The position numbers and the translations under genes are program-made. The notes beneath the pieces were generated by a model. It was not told the origin of the DNA, did not search any database, and saw only the letters and a program-made list of their open reading frames with translations. 64,000 nt of DNA from assembly GCF_900110485.1 (NCBI RefSeq), contig NZ_FODY01000003.1, forward strand, positions 124,001-188,000, written 5' to 3'. Origin of the DNA: Propionispora vibrioides (GTDB taxonomy: Bacteria; Bacillota; Negativicutes; Propionisporales; Propionisporaceae). Shown one piece after another: positions 36,682 to 46,054 of the stretch; position 1 is the stretch's first letter; each line of letters opens with the position of its first letter.

Positions 36682-37503
36682 ATGAGTCAGGAAATAAACG
36701 CGACCTACGCCAACTGCGTACCGGCCGATCCGTATTGCTTTGCCTTTTGTAAAGATGAGATTCTGATGAAACACACCGGCAGCGGCTTATGCGTCCCGCT
36801 TGCCAGCGACCTGGCGGACCTGTCGCTGCAAAAAGCCGCCACTCCCTCCCTGGGCCAGCTGGACGGACGGGCCTATTATGCGGCAACCGTCACGAAAGAC
36901 CAGGCTCCCGACGGCTTTTCGTTCTTTGTTTTGCGCCGGCTGTATGGCCAAATCCACAATGAATGGTTCTGGCAGGCTTTCCGGGCCTATCACATCACCA
37001 ACTGGCTGAAATCCACCCAGTTTTGCGGCCGCTGCGGCAGCCCGCTGAGTTTGGACAACCATGAACTGGCCATGAAATGCGCCAACTGTGGCAACATGAT
37101 TTATCCCCGGCTTTCCCCGGCGATTATCGTAGCTGTAACGCGAGGCGACAAGCTTTTACTGGCCCGCAATCGTATGCGCCCCGAACTTTACAGCGTTATC
37201 GCCGGCTTTGTTGAGCCTGGCGAAACACTGGAGGACTGCGTCCAACGGGAACTGATGGAAGAAGTCGGCGTCAAGGTCACCGACATCACTTATTTTGGCA
37301 GTCAACCCTGGCCCTTCCCCGATTCACTGATGATCGGCTTTACTGCTAAGGCGGTATCGGATAGCATCCGCATCGATAACAATGAAATCATCGAGGCCGC
37401 CTGGTTTTCGGCCGACCAACTACCGGCCATCCCCCCCAGCGTCAGCATCGGCCGGCGTTTGATCGACTGGTTTGCCAACAATAACCAAAAAGGCAAATTT
37501 TAA
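36682..37503 (+). CDS. nudC: NAD+ diphosphatase (NudC-like Nudix hydrolase)
   Basis: 273 residues. A zinc ribbon with four Cys (CGRCG ... CANCG, about residues 114-136) precedes the Nudix box, which runs from GFVEPGE through RELMEEVGV (about residues 174-196). The SQPWPFP motif after the box identifies the NudC subfamily, which splits NADH/NAD+ and can remove NAD caps from RNA. Monocistronic with its own terminator. Confidence 0.92.
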   Translation: MSQEINATYANCVPADPYCFAFCKDEILMKHTGSGLCVPLASDLADLSLQKAATPSLGQLDGRAYYAATVTKDQAPDGFSFFVLRRLYGQIHNEWFWQAFRAYHITNWLKSTQFCGRCGSPLSLDNHELAMKCANCGNMIYPRLSPAIIVAVTRGDKLLLARNRMRPELYSVIAGFVEPGETLEDCVQRELMEEVGVKVTDITYFGSQPWPFPDSLMIGFTAKAVSDSIRIDNNEIIEAAWFSADQLPAIPPSVSIGRRLIDWFANNNQKGKF

Positions 37504-37531
37504 TCAATCGCACGCCGTTTTCCAACCAACT

Positions 37532-37587
37532 AAAAAAAACGATTTCTGTCTGAAGCTCTTTTATCTTCAGAATACAGGAATCGTTTT
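37532..37587 (+). terminator. Terminator of nudC
   Basis: Long hairpin AAAAAACGATTTCTGT ... ACAGGAATCGTTTTTT with an inner CTGAAG / CTTCAG stem, then a T-run. Confidence 0.9.
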
Positions 37588-37676
37588 TTTATTTTTGCGC
37601 ATCCTACTATGTAGGCAATCAGTATTTCGTTACAGATTTATTTTCCTGGCATTAAGAATTTCTTCACCTGAAACAC

Positions 37677-37810
37677 TAAGGAAACACTGATTTATTTGCA
37701 CTGCGGTTTTGACGGCTTTTTTCAGTCTGGCGGCTTCCAGCAAAGTCTCGAAGTGGCCAGACGAAATAATTGCTAGTCATGCCGACAGGCTGATAATCAG
37801 CGGTTCCCTA
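37677..37810. repeat. Dispersed repeat family 2, copy 3
   Basis: 134 bases. TAAGGAAACACTGATTTATT at the left, ATAATCAGCGGTTCCCTA at the right; shortened, diverged interior (GGCCAGACGAAATAATTG, CCGACAGGCTG). Confidence 0.75.
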
Positions 37811-37836
37811 ATAAAATTCTGAAAGGGGAGAATTTC

Positions 37837-38571
37837 ATGGAAAGAAACTCCAAGAAACGCATCCTGGGTCGCAAATACGGGAAATATGCAGCCGCAGTAG
37901 CCGGCGCGGCCGTATTGACAGGTGCCGCTCTGCCGGGATTGCCTGCCGCCCATGCTTTTGCCAGTCCAAAACCAATTCCAGCAGCTTCGGCCAGTTCCAG
38001 CAGCACGGATAAAAGCACCTACTCCACCAGAGACCATGATAAGACCTTCTACTCCACAGCGGATCATAACAGCAGAAGTTCCGACAGCACCAAGTATCGG
38101 GCCAGTGATTATCAATACCGCGGGGATAAAGCCGTCTACCGGGCCAGTGATTATGATTCCAACTCAGCCACCTATTCCACCCGCGACAATGACAGAACCC
38201 ATTATTCAACCCGGGATCACGACAAAAGCGTCTGGAGCGAATACGGCGGCGGCTGGCACCGTCACAGACACAGCTGGCCCGGTTCGGATGAAAACCAGGG
38301 CCTCTATAAAGATGGGCGCGTTTATTACCGCAGCGACAACTATGGAAGCCATTATGCCTATACCCGCATAAATCCTATTGAGTTTGTCAAAGCACATGCT
38401 TCTGAATATGGTTTTGACAGCAGCCGTGATACCTTTTCCCTTCTTTCCCGGTCACGCGGTACTGCCGTAGTACAGGTAACCAAACATGACACTGGCGACC
38501 GGTATTCTGTATCGCTCGATAGAAGTGGCGATAGCAGCTGGAGTATCGCCGGCGTACGGGCTCTTGGCTAA
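37837..38571 (+). CDS. Exported protein with YSTRDHD/YRASDY repeats
   Basis: 244 residues. Signal peptide: basic KKRILGRKYGKY, hydrophobic AAAVAGAAVLTGAALPGLPAA, likely cut after AHA. Residues 55-125 are low-complexity, Ser/Asp/Tyr-rich units (YSTRDHDK, YSTADHN, YRASDYQ, YRASDYD, YSTRDND, YSTRDHDK). A His/Trp-rich stretch (GGGWHRHRHSW) and a folded-looking C-terminal domain of about 80 residues follow (INPIEFVKAHASEYGFDSS). No family recognised. RBS AAGGGGAG. Repeat-family-2 elements flank it on both sides. The acidic repeats might bind cations or the cell surface, but that is a guess. Confidence 0.75.
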   Translation: MERNSKKRILGRKYGKYAAAVAGAAVLTGAALPGLPAAHAFASPKPIPAASASSSSTDKSTYSTRDHDKTFYSTADHNSRSSDSTKYRASDYQYRGDKAVYRASDYDSNSATYSTRDNDRTHYSTRDHDKSVWSEYGGGWHRHRHSWPGSDENQGLYKDGRVYYRSDNYGSHYAYTRINPIEFVKAHASEYGFDSSRDTFSLLSRSRGTAVVQVTKHDTGDRYSVSLDRSGDSSWSIAGVRALG

Positions 38572-38591
38572 GCCTAGTTTCTAAAAAGCTT

Positions 38592-38751
38592 TAAGGAATC
38601 ACCGATTTATGAGCCTGCCGGTCTGACAAGAAATTTTACCACCTGGCAGTAAAATCCGAAGAAAAGTTGGACTATCTCAAGATTTTGCCAACCCAGGCAG
38701 GAAAAAAAACTCTGTCAGAACGTGCAGTGCAAATAAATCAGTGGTTCCTCA
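38592..38751. repeat. Dispersed repeat family 2, copy 4
   Basis: 160 bases, most diverged: TAAGGAATCACCGATTTAT at the left, AAATAAATCAGTGGTTCCTCA at the right; the interior shares only short words with the other copies. Confidence 0.7.
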
Positions 38752-38778
38752 GGTATTTTATATCCAGGAGGTAATTTA

Positions 38779-39234
38779 ATGAAACGCTATCCGGTTCCCT
38801 GCTTCATTTTCCTGCTCATAGCCCTGTTAGTCTTTGCCGGCTGCTCCCAAGCGCCGCAGCAAAAACCGATGGAGCAATCGACTACGCCGCAAACAACTCC
38901 GCAAGCTCAAACAGCACAACCTCAGGTCGATCAAGGCATGATCTCCATGATGGCCAACAACCCGACTATGATGCGGCAGCTTATGAACTCCACCGATGCC
39001 CGGCTCTCGATGACCAAAGTGATGAGCTCCAGTGACATGCAGCCTATGATGGTCGACATGTTCAAAGATCCTGCCATGCGTCAAAACCTGGTTCAGGTAA
39101 TGAGCAATCCGGACATGCGGCCGGTTGTGGTGGACATGATGGCTGATCCGGCCATGAAAGATACCCTGAAAGCCGTTGCACAGGACCCCAAGGTCCGGCC
39201 CACCATCCAGGAAGCTATGAATATGAAACCCTAG
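38779..39234 (+). CDS. Methionine-rich lipoprotein
   Basis: 151 residues. Lipoprotein signal with lipobox LVFAGC, lipidated Cys at about residue 21. A Gln/Thr/Pro linker follows, then an imperfectly repeated pattern of Asn/Asp-Pro-x-Met units (NNPTMMRQLM, SSDMQPMMVDMF, KDPAMRQNLVQVM, SNPDMRPVVVDMM, ADPAMKDTL, QDPKVRPTI), roughly one every 17-18 residues. It appears to be a helical repeat; the methionines could bind copper, but this is untested inference. RBS CAGGAGG. Repeat copy 4 lies just upstream. Confidence 0.8.
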   Translation: MKRYPVPCFIFLLIALLVFAGCSQAPQQKPMEQSTTPQTTPQAQTAQPQVDQGMISMMANNPTMMRQLMNSTDARLSMTKVMSSSDMQPMMVDMFKDPAMRQNLVQVMSNPDMRPVVVDMMADPAMKDTLKAVAQDPKVRPTIQEAMNMKP

Positions 39235-39247
39235 GTACAGGAAGAAA

Positions 39248-39285
39248 AAAGAGATATTCGACTGTTTTACAGCGAATATCTCTTT
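39248..39285. terminator. Shared terminator of convergent genes
   Basis: Perfect 13-base stem AAAGAGATATTCG / CGAATATCTCTTT, A- and T-rich flanks on both sides, between the lipoprotein (+) and mmsA (-). Confidence 0.85.
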
Positions 39286-39305
39286 CCTTTAATAATATTT
39301 AAAAA

Positions 39306-40817
39306 TTATCGAGTTATCGTACCTTCCCAGGTATCGACCTTGGTACTGCTATCGGCTTCGGTAAACCAACGGGTAGTTACGCATTTTGCTTCGGTAAAGA
39401 AAGCTACGCCGTCTTTGCCCATGCAATGCAAATCGCCAAAAAAGGATTTCTTATGTCCCGAGAACGGAAATACCGAAATAGGAACAGGTATGCCCACATT
39501 GATTCCCACCATGCCACCATGGGTTCTCGCGGCAAATTCCCGGGCGTAATAGCCACTTTGCGTGAATATGCAGGATCCGTTGGCAAACGGATTGGCATTC
39601 ATAACCGCCAGGCCGTGTTCAAAATTTTTCACCCGTTTGATGCATACTACAGGCCCGAAGATTTCACTGGTACCGATACTCATTTCATCGGTTACATGGT
39701 CAAAAATCGTAGGTCCAATATAAAAGCCTTCTTCATGGCCTTCCACTGTAATATTGCGTCCGTCCAGCAACAGCTTGGCGCCTTCGGCAACACCCTTGTC
39801 AATCCACTCCATTACCCTGGCCTTATGTTCCGCGGACACAACCGGTCCTAAAGCAGTTGCCGGATCATAAGCCGGACCCACCTTAATTTGACGGGCCGCT
39901 TCCAGTAAGTGCTCAATAAAAGCATCTGCCACCTGTTCTTCCACGCAAATTACCGGCAGAGCCATACAACGCTGACCGGCGCAGCCAAAGCCGGAATTAA
40001 TAATCCGGGCCGCAGCCGATTTGAGCTGGGCGTCCTTCAGTACCAACCCATGGTTTTTCGCTTCGCAAAGGGCTTGTACCCGCTTACCGTGCGCTGCTGC
40101 TGTGGAATAGATATGCAAACCTACCGAAGTAGAGCCTACATAGCAAATCCCTACCACATCGGGATGCTTCAAAAGCAGTTCCGCTTCATTTCTGCTGCAG
40201 GTAACCAGATTTACTACCCCTTTGGGCAGCCCGGCCTCAATTAACAATTCCAGCATCCGTATCGCCGTTTGCGGCACCATGCTGGCTGCTTTAAGCACAA
40301 AGGTATTCCCTGTGGTGATGCAAAGCGGGATCATCCAGCCAAAGGGAATCATGGCCGGGAAATTATAGGGAACAATGCCGGCAAATACCCCGACCGGCTC
40401 CCGGTACATAACCGTATCATGGCCATGGGATACGTTCATCAGTGAATCACCCTGCATCAGCGTAGGTGTAGAGCAGGCCAGCTCCACTACTTCAATAGCT
40501 TTAAGCACATCGCCGCGGGCTTCATTCAAATTTTTTCCCAGTTCGGTAGCCACCAACAGAGTCAGTTCTTCCAGATGAGCATCCAAAATGGCCTTATAAC
40601 GAAACATAATCTGCACCCGCACGCTGACCGGCGTCGTTGACCAGCCGGCATAAGCCGCCCTGGCGGCTGCCACGGCTTCATTCACTTCTTCAGCCGTGCA
40701 GCACGGTGCTTCAGCAATCACTTTCCCGGTATTTGAATCGGTTATCGGCATATATTTTTTTGTCGCCGATTCCTTCCATTCTCCGTTCACTCCATACTTC
40801 AATCGTTTTACTGCCAT
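39306..40817 (-). CDS. iolA: Methylmalonate/malonate-semialdehyde dehydrogenase (CoA-acylating)
   Basis: 503 residues. Aldehyde dehydrogenase fold with the MmsA/IolA features: VGVFAGIVPYNFPAMIPFGWM, catalytic Cys in FGCAGQRCMA, EIFGPV near the C-terminus. It converts malonate semialdehyde from inositol breakdown to acetyl-CoA and CO2 with NAD+ and CoA. RBS GGAGGG. It is the last gene of the inositol cluster, 158 bases after the GntP permease, so it may have its own promoter. Also called mmsA. Confidence 0.9.
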   Translation of the reverse strand: MAVKRLKYGVNGEWKESATKKYMPITDSNTGKVIAEAPCCTAEEVNEAVAAARAAYAGWSTTPVSVRVQIMFRYKAILDAHLEELTLLVATELGKNLNEARGDVLKAIEVVELACSTPTLMQGDSLMNVSHGHDTVMYREPVGVFAGIVPYNFPAMIPFGWMIPLCITTGNTFVLKAASMVPQTAIRMLELLIEAGLPKGVVNLVTCSRNEAELLLKHPDVVGICYVGSTSVGLHIYSTAAAHGKRVQALCEAKNHGLVLKDAQLKSAAARIINSGFGCAGQRCMALPVICVEEQVADAFIEHLLEAARQIKVGPAYDPATALGPVVSAEHKARVMEWIDKGVAEGAKLLLDGRNITVEGHEEGFYIGPTIFDHVTDEMSIGTSEIFGPVVCIKRVKNFEHGLAVMNANPFANGSCIFTQSGYYAREFAARTHGGMVGINVGIPVPISVFPFSGHKKSFFGDLHCMGKDGVAFFTEAKCVTTRWFTEADSSTKVDTWEGTITR

Positions 40818-40975
40818 GTTATTCCCTCCATAATCATGTATATACTATACAACTGCGGCGATCTGTCTTTTTCAGGAAAAGCCTCGGCATGACCGCTCCA
40901 CCTGCTTACAGTCGTCCCAACAGTATACCGCGAACACCTAAACGGCTAATTGTCCAGCCGCTCCTCCTTCAAACC

Positions 40976-42391
40976 TTAAGCCAGCCCTGTCACACTGTAA
41001 AAGGCCAGACAGAGTAACCCGATCACCGGTTTTAACAAAGTGAGCACGCCTACATCATAATATGACTCCTTATGCGTTAACCCGCATACAGCAAACAACG
41101 TAACCAACGCACCGGCATGGGGTACGGTATCAATCCCCTCCGAAGCCAGGCAGACAATCCGGTGCAATATATCCGGCGACATTCCGATCGAATTGGCCCA
41201 GGCCAGCCATTCCTTGCCCAGCATCCCCAGCGCAATGGTTAACCCGCCGGAAGCTGATCCGGTAATGCCTGTCATAATATTGGTCGTTATAACGGCTGAC
41301 AGTAACGGTCCTGACCCTAATTGCACCGTAAGCAAGGCGTTTTTTATAACCTGAAAACCGGCCAGGCTTGCAATCACACTGCCATAAGCGTAGCCTGACG
41401 CTACATTGATGATCGCCATGACCGAAGACATGGCTCCTGCATTGACCGGCCGGATCATCCCGCCGCGCAGCCGGATTTTGGGGCGGCCAATCAGCATGGC
41501 CGACAGGATGCCGACCACCAACGCAACGTTAATCGACCAAATAGACTGTACCCGGTCAACCGCCGGACTTAACAGGGAAAGCTTTAATATTTTAAGCGGC
41601 TCCAAGCTGTCAGGATTCCAGTGATAAGCCCAGTTCCAGTAAAAAGGATTGCTCATCATTAGATTGATGACCACCACCAAGAGCAAGGGAACAAGGGAAA
41701 CCAGCCAATGGGGCAGGTTCTCCGTTACCGCGGCCGGTTCATTTTTATGCTGCGTACCGTAGCCCTCGCCTTTAGCCGCCAGTTTTTTATGACGATAGCT
41801 AATCCAGCTCCAGCCAAGAACAAAGTAGCAAACGGAGCCCAACAGGCCGGTTCCTATTCCGGCCCAGGTAGTGGTGCCGAAAAAGGCGGTGGGAATGACA
41901 TTTTGAATTTGTGGCGTCCCCGGCAGGGCAATCATGGCATAGGTAAAGATGCCCATCCATAAGGTTGCCGGCATCAGCCGTTTGGGAATGTCAGCTTCCT
42001 TAAACAAAACGGCGGCAAAGGGGTACATAACAAAAGCAACAACAAAGACGCTTAACCCACCGTATGTTAACACCCCGCAACCGATCAGCACAGCCAAAAC
42101 AGCACGTTCTTTTCCCAGGGAGGAAACAATTTTGCCGGCCACAGCGGCCGCCATACCGCCTTCCTCCATGATTTTGGCAAACACGGCACCTAATAAAAAG
42201 ACCGGGTAATAGGTTTTGATATATTCTGCCGCCTTGGTCATATAAATTTCACTGTATACCGGCATCGCTCCGTAATTGCTTCCCAAGGCGGCCAGAATGG
42301 CAAAGACGGGAGCTATGACAACAATGGAATACCCGCGGTAAGCAAAGAACATAAGCAAAAGCAAACTTATAAAAATCAGTATACCTTCCAT
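40976..42391 (-). CDS. GntP-family permease
   Basis: 471 residues, hydrophobic throughout, with the GntP/citrate-transporter-like stretches GAVFAKIMEEGGMAAAVA and ITGSASGGLTIALGML. Family members move gluconate and related sugar acids with protons. Position inside the inositol cluster suggests it imports the cluster's substrate (inositol, an inosose or a sugar acid), but B. subtilis inositol carriers belong to other families, so the substrate is open. RBS GAGAGGAA. Confidence 0.82.
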   Translation of the reverse strand: MEGILIFISLLLLMFFAYRGYSIVVIAPVFAILAALGSNYGAMPVYSEIYMTKAAEYIKTYYPVFLLGAVFAKIMEEGGMAAAVAGKIVSSLGKERAVLAVLIGCGVLTYGGLSVFVVAFVMYPFAAVLFKEADIPKRLMPATLWMGIFTYAMIALPGTPQIQNVIPTAFFGTTTWAGIGTGLLGSVCYFVLGWSWISYRHKKLAAKGEGYGTQHKNEPAAVTENLPHWLVSLVPLLLVVVINLMMSNPFYWNWAYHWNPDSLEPLKILKLSLLSPAVDRVQSIWSINVALVVGILSAMLIGRPKIRLRGGMIRPVNAGAMSSVMAIINVASGYAYGSVIASLAGFQVIKNALLTVQLGSGPLLSAVITTNIMTGITGSASGGLTIALGMLGKEWLAWANSIGMSPDILHRIVCLASEGIDTVPHAGALVTLFAVCGLTHKESYYDVGVLTLLKPVIGLLCLAFYSVTGLA

Positions 42392-42414
42392 ATAATTCCT
42401 CTCATACTGATGCC

Positions 42415-42840
42415 TTATAGATTTGCTCTAATCGACTCAACCAGTTGCGAATACTGCGTCTCGCTAAGCCACATTTTATTTTCCGGCATCATTTCAAAGG
42501 TACTGCCCCAGGAGTAGCCATTCTCATATTTCGGCACGATGTGAAAGTGAAGATGCGCCAGGGTATCGGAATAGGCTCCGTAGTTAATCTTCTGGGGATT
42601 AAACACTTTCTGCACAGCCTTAGCAGCTTGGGCAAGATCTTGCATATATTGTGTGAATTCCTTAGGTTCCAGCTCGGTTAACCCGCCTTTATGCCCCTTA
42701 AAGGATAACAGGCACCTACCGCGATAGGTTTGTTCTTTAAACAGATATAAGGTTGACTGGGGCAGCTCGGCAATTTCAATCATTAAATCCTGCAGCCGCT
42801 GGTCCTTGGTGCAATGAAAACAAGTTGATTCATAGCTCAT
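42415..42840 (-). CDS. HIT family protein
   Basis: 141 residues with the histidine triad HLHFHIVP (about residues 96-103), CFHC near the N-terminus and GYSWGSTFEM towards the end. HIT proteins hydrolyse or transfer nucleotides. It sits between the GntP permease and the iolH-like gene on the same strand, 23 bases from the permease, so it is probably co-transcribed. A role in inositol use is not known from the family. Confidence 0.82.
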   Translation of the reverse strand: MSYESTCFHCTKDQRLQDLMIEIAELPQSTLYLFKEQTYRGRCLLSFKGHKGGLTELEPKEFTQYMQDLAQAAKAVQKVFNPQKINYGAYSDTLAHLHFHIVPKYENGYSWGSTFEMMPENKMWLSETQYSQLVESIRANL

Positions 42841-43128
42841 CGGTTTTCCTCCTGATTTTACCGGCAGGCCTGTCAGCCTATAGACCGGCAGGCAGCATGA
42901 CCACGCCGCCTGCCCAGTCCACGTTTACCAGCCTATTTAGAATTCGCTGTGCCTGTACAGCCCGATTAGGTTTTTCCCATTTAGGCAAATCAGCTTCCTA
43001 TTTTTCCCGCATACGTTCTTTGGTCTCCGGTACATACTTGCACCGGGCTCCACACCAACCATTCCGTTAGCAAAGAAGACAAAAAGAAAGTCACAAATAG
43101 CCTAAGAGGTCAGCACAGTGATACCCTA

Positions 43129-44016
43129 TTACTTGCCAAGCAGTTCTCTTTCAATCCGTTCCCGGGCTTCCGGTGCCTGTTTGGCCATTTTTTCCGGATA
43201 GCCGAACAAGGATACGCAGGCAATGGATTCGCCGCCGACTTTAAAGGTTTTATTGGCAAATTTCATTTCCCGCAGGGTGCTAAAGATGCCGTCAAAATCA
43301 ACTTCCCCTTCACCTAACCCCAAATGCTGATGAATAGTAGCGTGTATCCCCGGCGGATTTACAATATAACGGCAATCCATCGTCTGGTTCATGGTATCGG
43401 CAAACAGGACATGCGACAAATCATCCCCGGCATAAGTCAGCATGGACCGCACGTCACCTTTGCCTTGATCATAAAAGAAACCGTGCGGGGCTGAATATAC
43501 ATACTTCAAATGATCAGACCGGTAGGATTTCACAAGATCGCAGGTTTCATTATTAAGTTCGCAAAAATCATAAGGGTGAGACTGTATTTCCACCCGGATT
43601 CCTTCTTTTTCAAAGAGCGGCAGCAGCTCATCCACCGAGCGGAACCACATGCCGTTGCAAATTTCCTGCTGACTGGGATCACCGGACAGTTCGGTATTGA
43701 TAACCTGAACGCCCATATTTACGGCAATTTCTACTATTTTTTTCCAGTTAGCCACCGCCATTTTGCGCTGCTCTTCCGTAGGCCCGGACCAGCGGTAAAC
43801 CACAATAAAGGAAGATATCTCAACCCCGGTTTCAGCCAGTGCTTTGCGGTATTCCGCCTCACACTCTCTGGAGAATAACGGATGCTTATAGAACGGATTA
43901 ATCCGCGGATGCGGTGATTGCTCAATATACTTATAACCCCAATCGGCAACCTGATGAACCATGTCACGGATGCTCATCTGCTTAGCCAGCACGTCAACAT
44001 CAAAAGCAATTTTCAT
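43129..44016 (-). CDS. iolH: Sugar-phosphate isomerase/epimerase, IolH-like
   Basis: 295 residues, TIM-barrel of the xylose-isomerase-like family: MKIAFDVDVLAKQMSIRDMV, YKYIEQSPHPRINPFY, VEIQSHPYDF, a metal site near HQHLGLGEGEVDF. The start resembles B. subtilis IolH, whose role is not settled. RBS GAGGAGG 7 bases before ATG. 288 bases separate it from the HIT gene, so an internal promoter or terminator is possible there; I see none clearly. Confidence 0.7.
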   Translation of the reverse strand: MKIAFDVDVLAKQMSIRDMVHQVADWGYKYIEQSPHPRINPFYKHPLFSRECEAEYRKALAETGVEISSFIVVYRWSGPTEEQRKMAVANWKKIVEIAVNMGVQVINTELSGDPSQQEICNGMWFRSVDELLPLFEKEGIRVEIQSHPYDFCELNNETCDLVKSYRSDHLKYVYSAPHGFFYDQGKGDVRSMLTYAGDDLSHVLFADTMNQTMDCRYIVNPPGIHATIHQHLGLGEGEVDFDGIFSTLREMKFANKTFKVGGESIACVSLFGYPEKMAKQAPEARERIERELLGK

Positions 44017-44123
44017 AAAGTTCCTCCTCGCTCCGGTCCTTTATAAAAGAAGGACGCGGCTACATTTTTACCGGTTAAAATAATCCGTATGCTGTTGACT
44101 GTCTCTAATAAGCGCTTTCTTTA

Positions 44124-45017
44124 TCAGATTCCTATCTTTTCCTTTAGATATTTCCGGGCTTTCACGGCGTACTCAAAGGGATTGGCCAGCGCAGGGTCCT
44201 GTTCGGCCTCAACCAGCAGCCAGCCTTCGTAATCATTTTGCGCCAACAGCTTGCATAGCGGCACAAAATCAATGCAGCCATCGCCCGGTACGGTAAAAGC
44301 TCCGGCCCGAACGCCCTGGAGAAAGCTAAGCTTTTCCTGTTTGACCTTATTTCTTATTTCAGGCCGTATATCCTTAAGATGCACGTGTTTGATGCGCTTT
44401 ACGTATTTTTCCAAAATAGCGATCGGGTTTTCACCGGAATAGACTAAATGGCCGGTATCAAACAAAAGATACACTAAATTGTCATCGGTCAACTTCATCA
44501 ACCGGTCTATTTCTTCCGTAGTCTGCACCACCGTTCCCATGTGATGGTGATACACCAGCTTCATGCCCTTCGCTTTGGCTAAGGCACCTAAGCGGTTCAG
44601 CCCTTCGGCGAACGACGACCAGGCCGCATCGCTCAAGTAATGTTTTCCCTCAAATATGGGTATATCTTTTCCCTGAATGCTATAGCCCTGTTCCGATACG
44701 ACAACTACACCGGCTCCCATAGCGTGCAGAAAATCTCGGTGGGCAATAAAAGCCTTTTCGGTTTCTTCATAAGGCTGGGTGGTCAAATAAGAACTAAACC
44801 AGGCGCTGGCAATCTGCAAGCCGCGCAGAGAAAGCGCTTTGTGCAAAGCCTCGACATCCTTGGGATATTTACCGCCCACTTCCGTCCCGGTAAAACCGGC
44901 TAAAGCCATCTCACTGATACACTGCTCAAAGGTATTTTCCTTCCCAAGCTCCGGCATATCGTCATTGGTCCAGGCAATTGGCGCAATGCCCAGCTTAACC
45001 TTCTCCCGATTGAACAT
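44124..45017 (-). CDS. iolE: Inosose dehydratase
   Basis: 297 residues from ATG 45017, 7 bases after GGGGAGG (an ATG at 45038 has no ribosome site). It dehydrates scyllo-inosose to the diketo intermediate. Motifs: LGIAPIAWTNDDMPELG at the N-terminus, VYHHHMGTVVQ, LFDTGHL, HVHLKDIR and FTVPGDGCIDF, all of the IolE family with its metal-binding His/Asp/Glu set. Confidence 0.92.
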   Translation of the reverse strand: MFNREKVKLGIAPIAWTNDDMPELGKENTFEQCISEMALAGFTGTEVGGKYPKDVEALHKALSLRGLQIASAWFSSYLTTQPYEETEKAFIAHRDFLHAMGAGVVVVSEQGYSIQGKDIPIFEGKHYLSDAAWSSFAEGLNRLGALAKAKGMKLVYHHHMGTVVQTTEEIDRLMKLTDDNLVYLLFDTGHLVYSGENPIAILEKYVKRIKHVHLKDIRPEIRNKVKQEKLSFLQGVRAGAFTVPGDGCIDFVPLCKLLAQNDYEGWLLVEAEQDPALANPFEYAVKARKYLKEKIGI

Positions 45018-45074
45018 ATTGTTTCCTCCCCAATTCATCAGTTCTTTCTATAGCACGGGTTGCTGGCTACAAGA

Positions 45075-45914
45075 TTATCCTAAGGTAAAATACCGCCCAA
45101 CCACGGCTTGGGTGGTGTTCTTGCCGATTTTGATGGCATCCTCAATAGCAAGCTCATAATATTCCGGACGGAATAATTCAACCGATACCATATCAGAATA
45201 ACCGATATCTTTTAAGGTTTGTAAAATAGCATCCAGGTCAATGGCTCCCTGGCCTGGCCATAACCTGTCCTCGTCCGTCAGGCTGCCAATGGGAAAGTCC
45301 TCGGTATCGTCAATGTGCAGGATAAAAATTTTAGACCCCTCGGCTTGCCGCAGATCTTCTATTCTTGAACCCATGGCATGGAAATGGAAGCAATCCAGCA
45401 CCAAGCCCACATTATCCCGGTCTACCGTCTTTACGATGTCATAAGCCTGGCCGAATGTATTAATGGTACACTGCGGATGTCCGACAAATTCAACGGCCAA
45501 ACGGATGCCATAGGGTTTTGCAATAGCGGCCAATTCCCGTAATACGGTTACGGAACTTTCCTTTATTTGCGTTTTCGTAAACTTTTCCGGACCTACCAGC
45601 GGCACAACCACGATGTTCTTGCAGCCAATTTTCTGCCCCGCTTCACACAGGTACTGCAATTCTTCTTTTATTTCCTTATACCCGGCCTCATCCCGGTTAT
45701 TAAAAAACACCAGGGCATTAAAGGCAAACGGTTTGATATGGCTTTTGGCAAAATAGCCGGCCAGATCATCCAGGCTATGGGTTTGTAAATAATCCTTCAA
45801 TTTATCCATCGTCCGGATTTCAATATAATCGTACCCGTTTTTTTCACACAGCTCCAAATCGGTCACCAAGGATGACTTTTTCATCGTTGTCGCCTGGTTA
45901 AAACACAATTTCAT
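45075..45914 (-). CDS. iolI: Inosose isomerase
   Basis: 279 residues, very similar along its length to B. subtilis IolI as I recall it: MKLCFNQATTMKKS, DYIEIRTMDKL, NALVFFNNRDEAG, AVEFVGHPQCTINTF, HIDDTEDFPIG, LWPGQGAIDLD. It interconverts inosose isomers, which widens the substrate range to inositols other than myo-inositol. RBS GGGGGAG. Confidence 0.92.
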   Translation of the reverse strand: MKLCFNQATTMKKSSLVTDLELCEKNGYDYIEIRTMDKLKDYLQTHSLDDLAGYFAKSHIKPFAFNALVFFNNRDEAGYKEIKEELQYLCEAGQKIGCKNIVVVPLVGPEKFTKTQIKESSVTVLRELAAIAKPYGIRLAVEFVGHPQCTINTFGQAYDIVKTVDRDNVGLVLDCFHFHAMGSRIEDLRQAEGSKIFILHIDDTEDFPIGSLTDEDRLWPGQGAIDLDAILQTLKDIGYSDMVSVELFRPEYYELAIEDAIKIGKNTTQAVVGRYFTLG

Positions 45915-46054
45915 TTACTTTCTCCCCCTATCATATTAGTCCGGCGTCAGGCACCGGCCGTATACAGAACTCATTCGTCAGTAGTTTTCCAACTGTTAAG
46001 AAAGCAACCATTTTGTAAACTATTCGATCGTCTTTAGTTAAAACTTCAGCTTGC

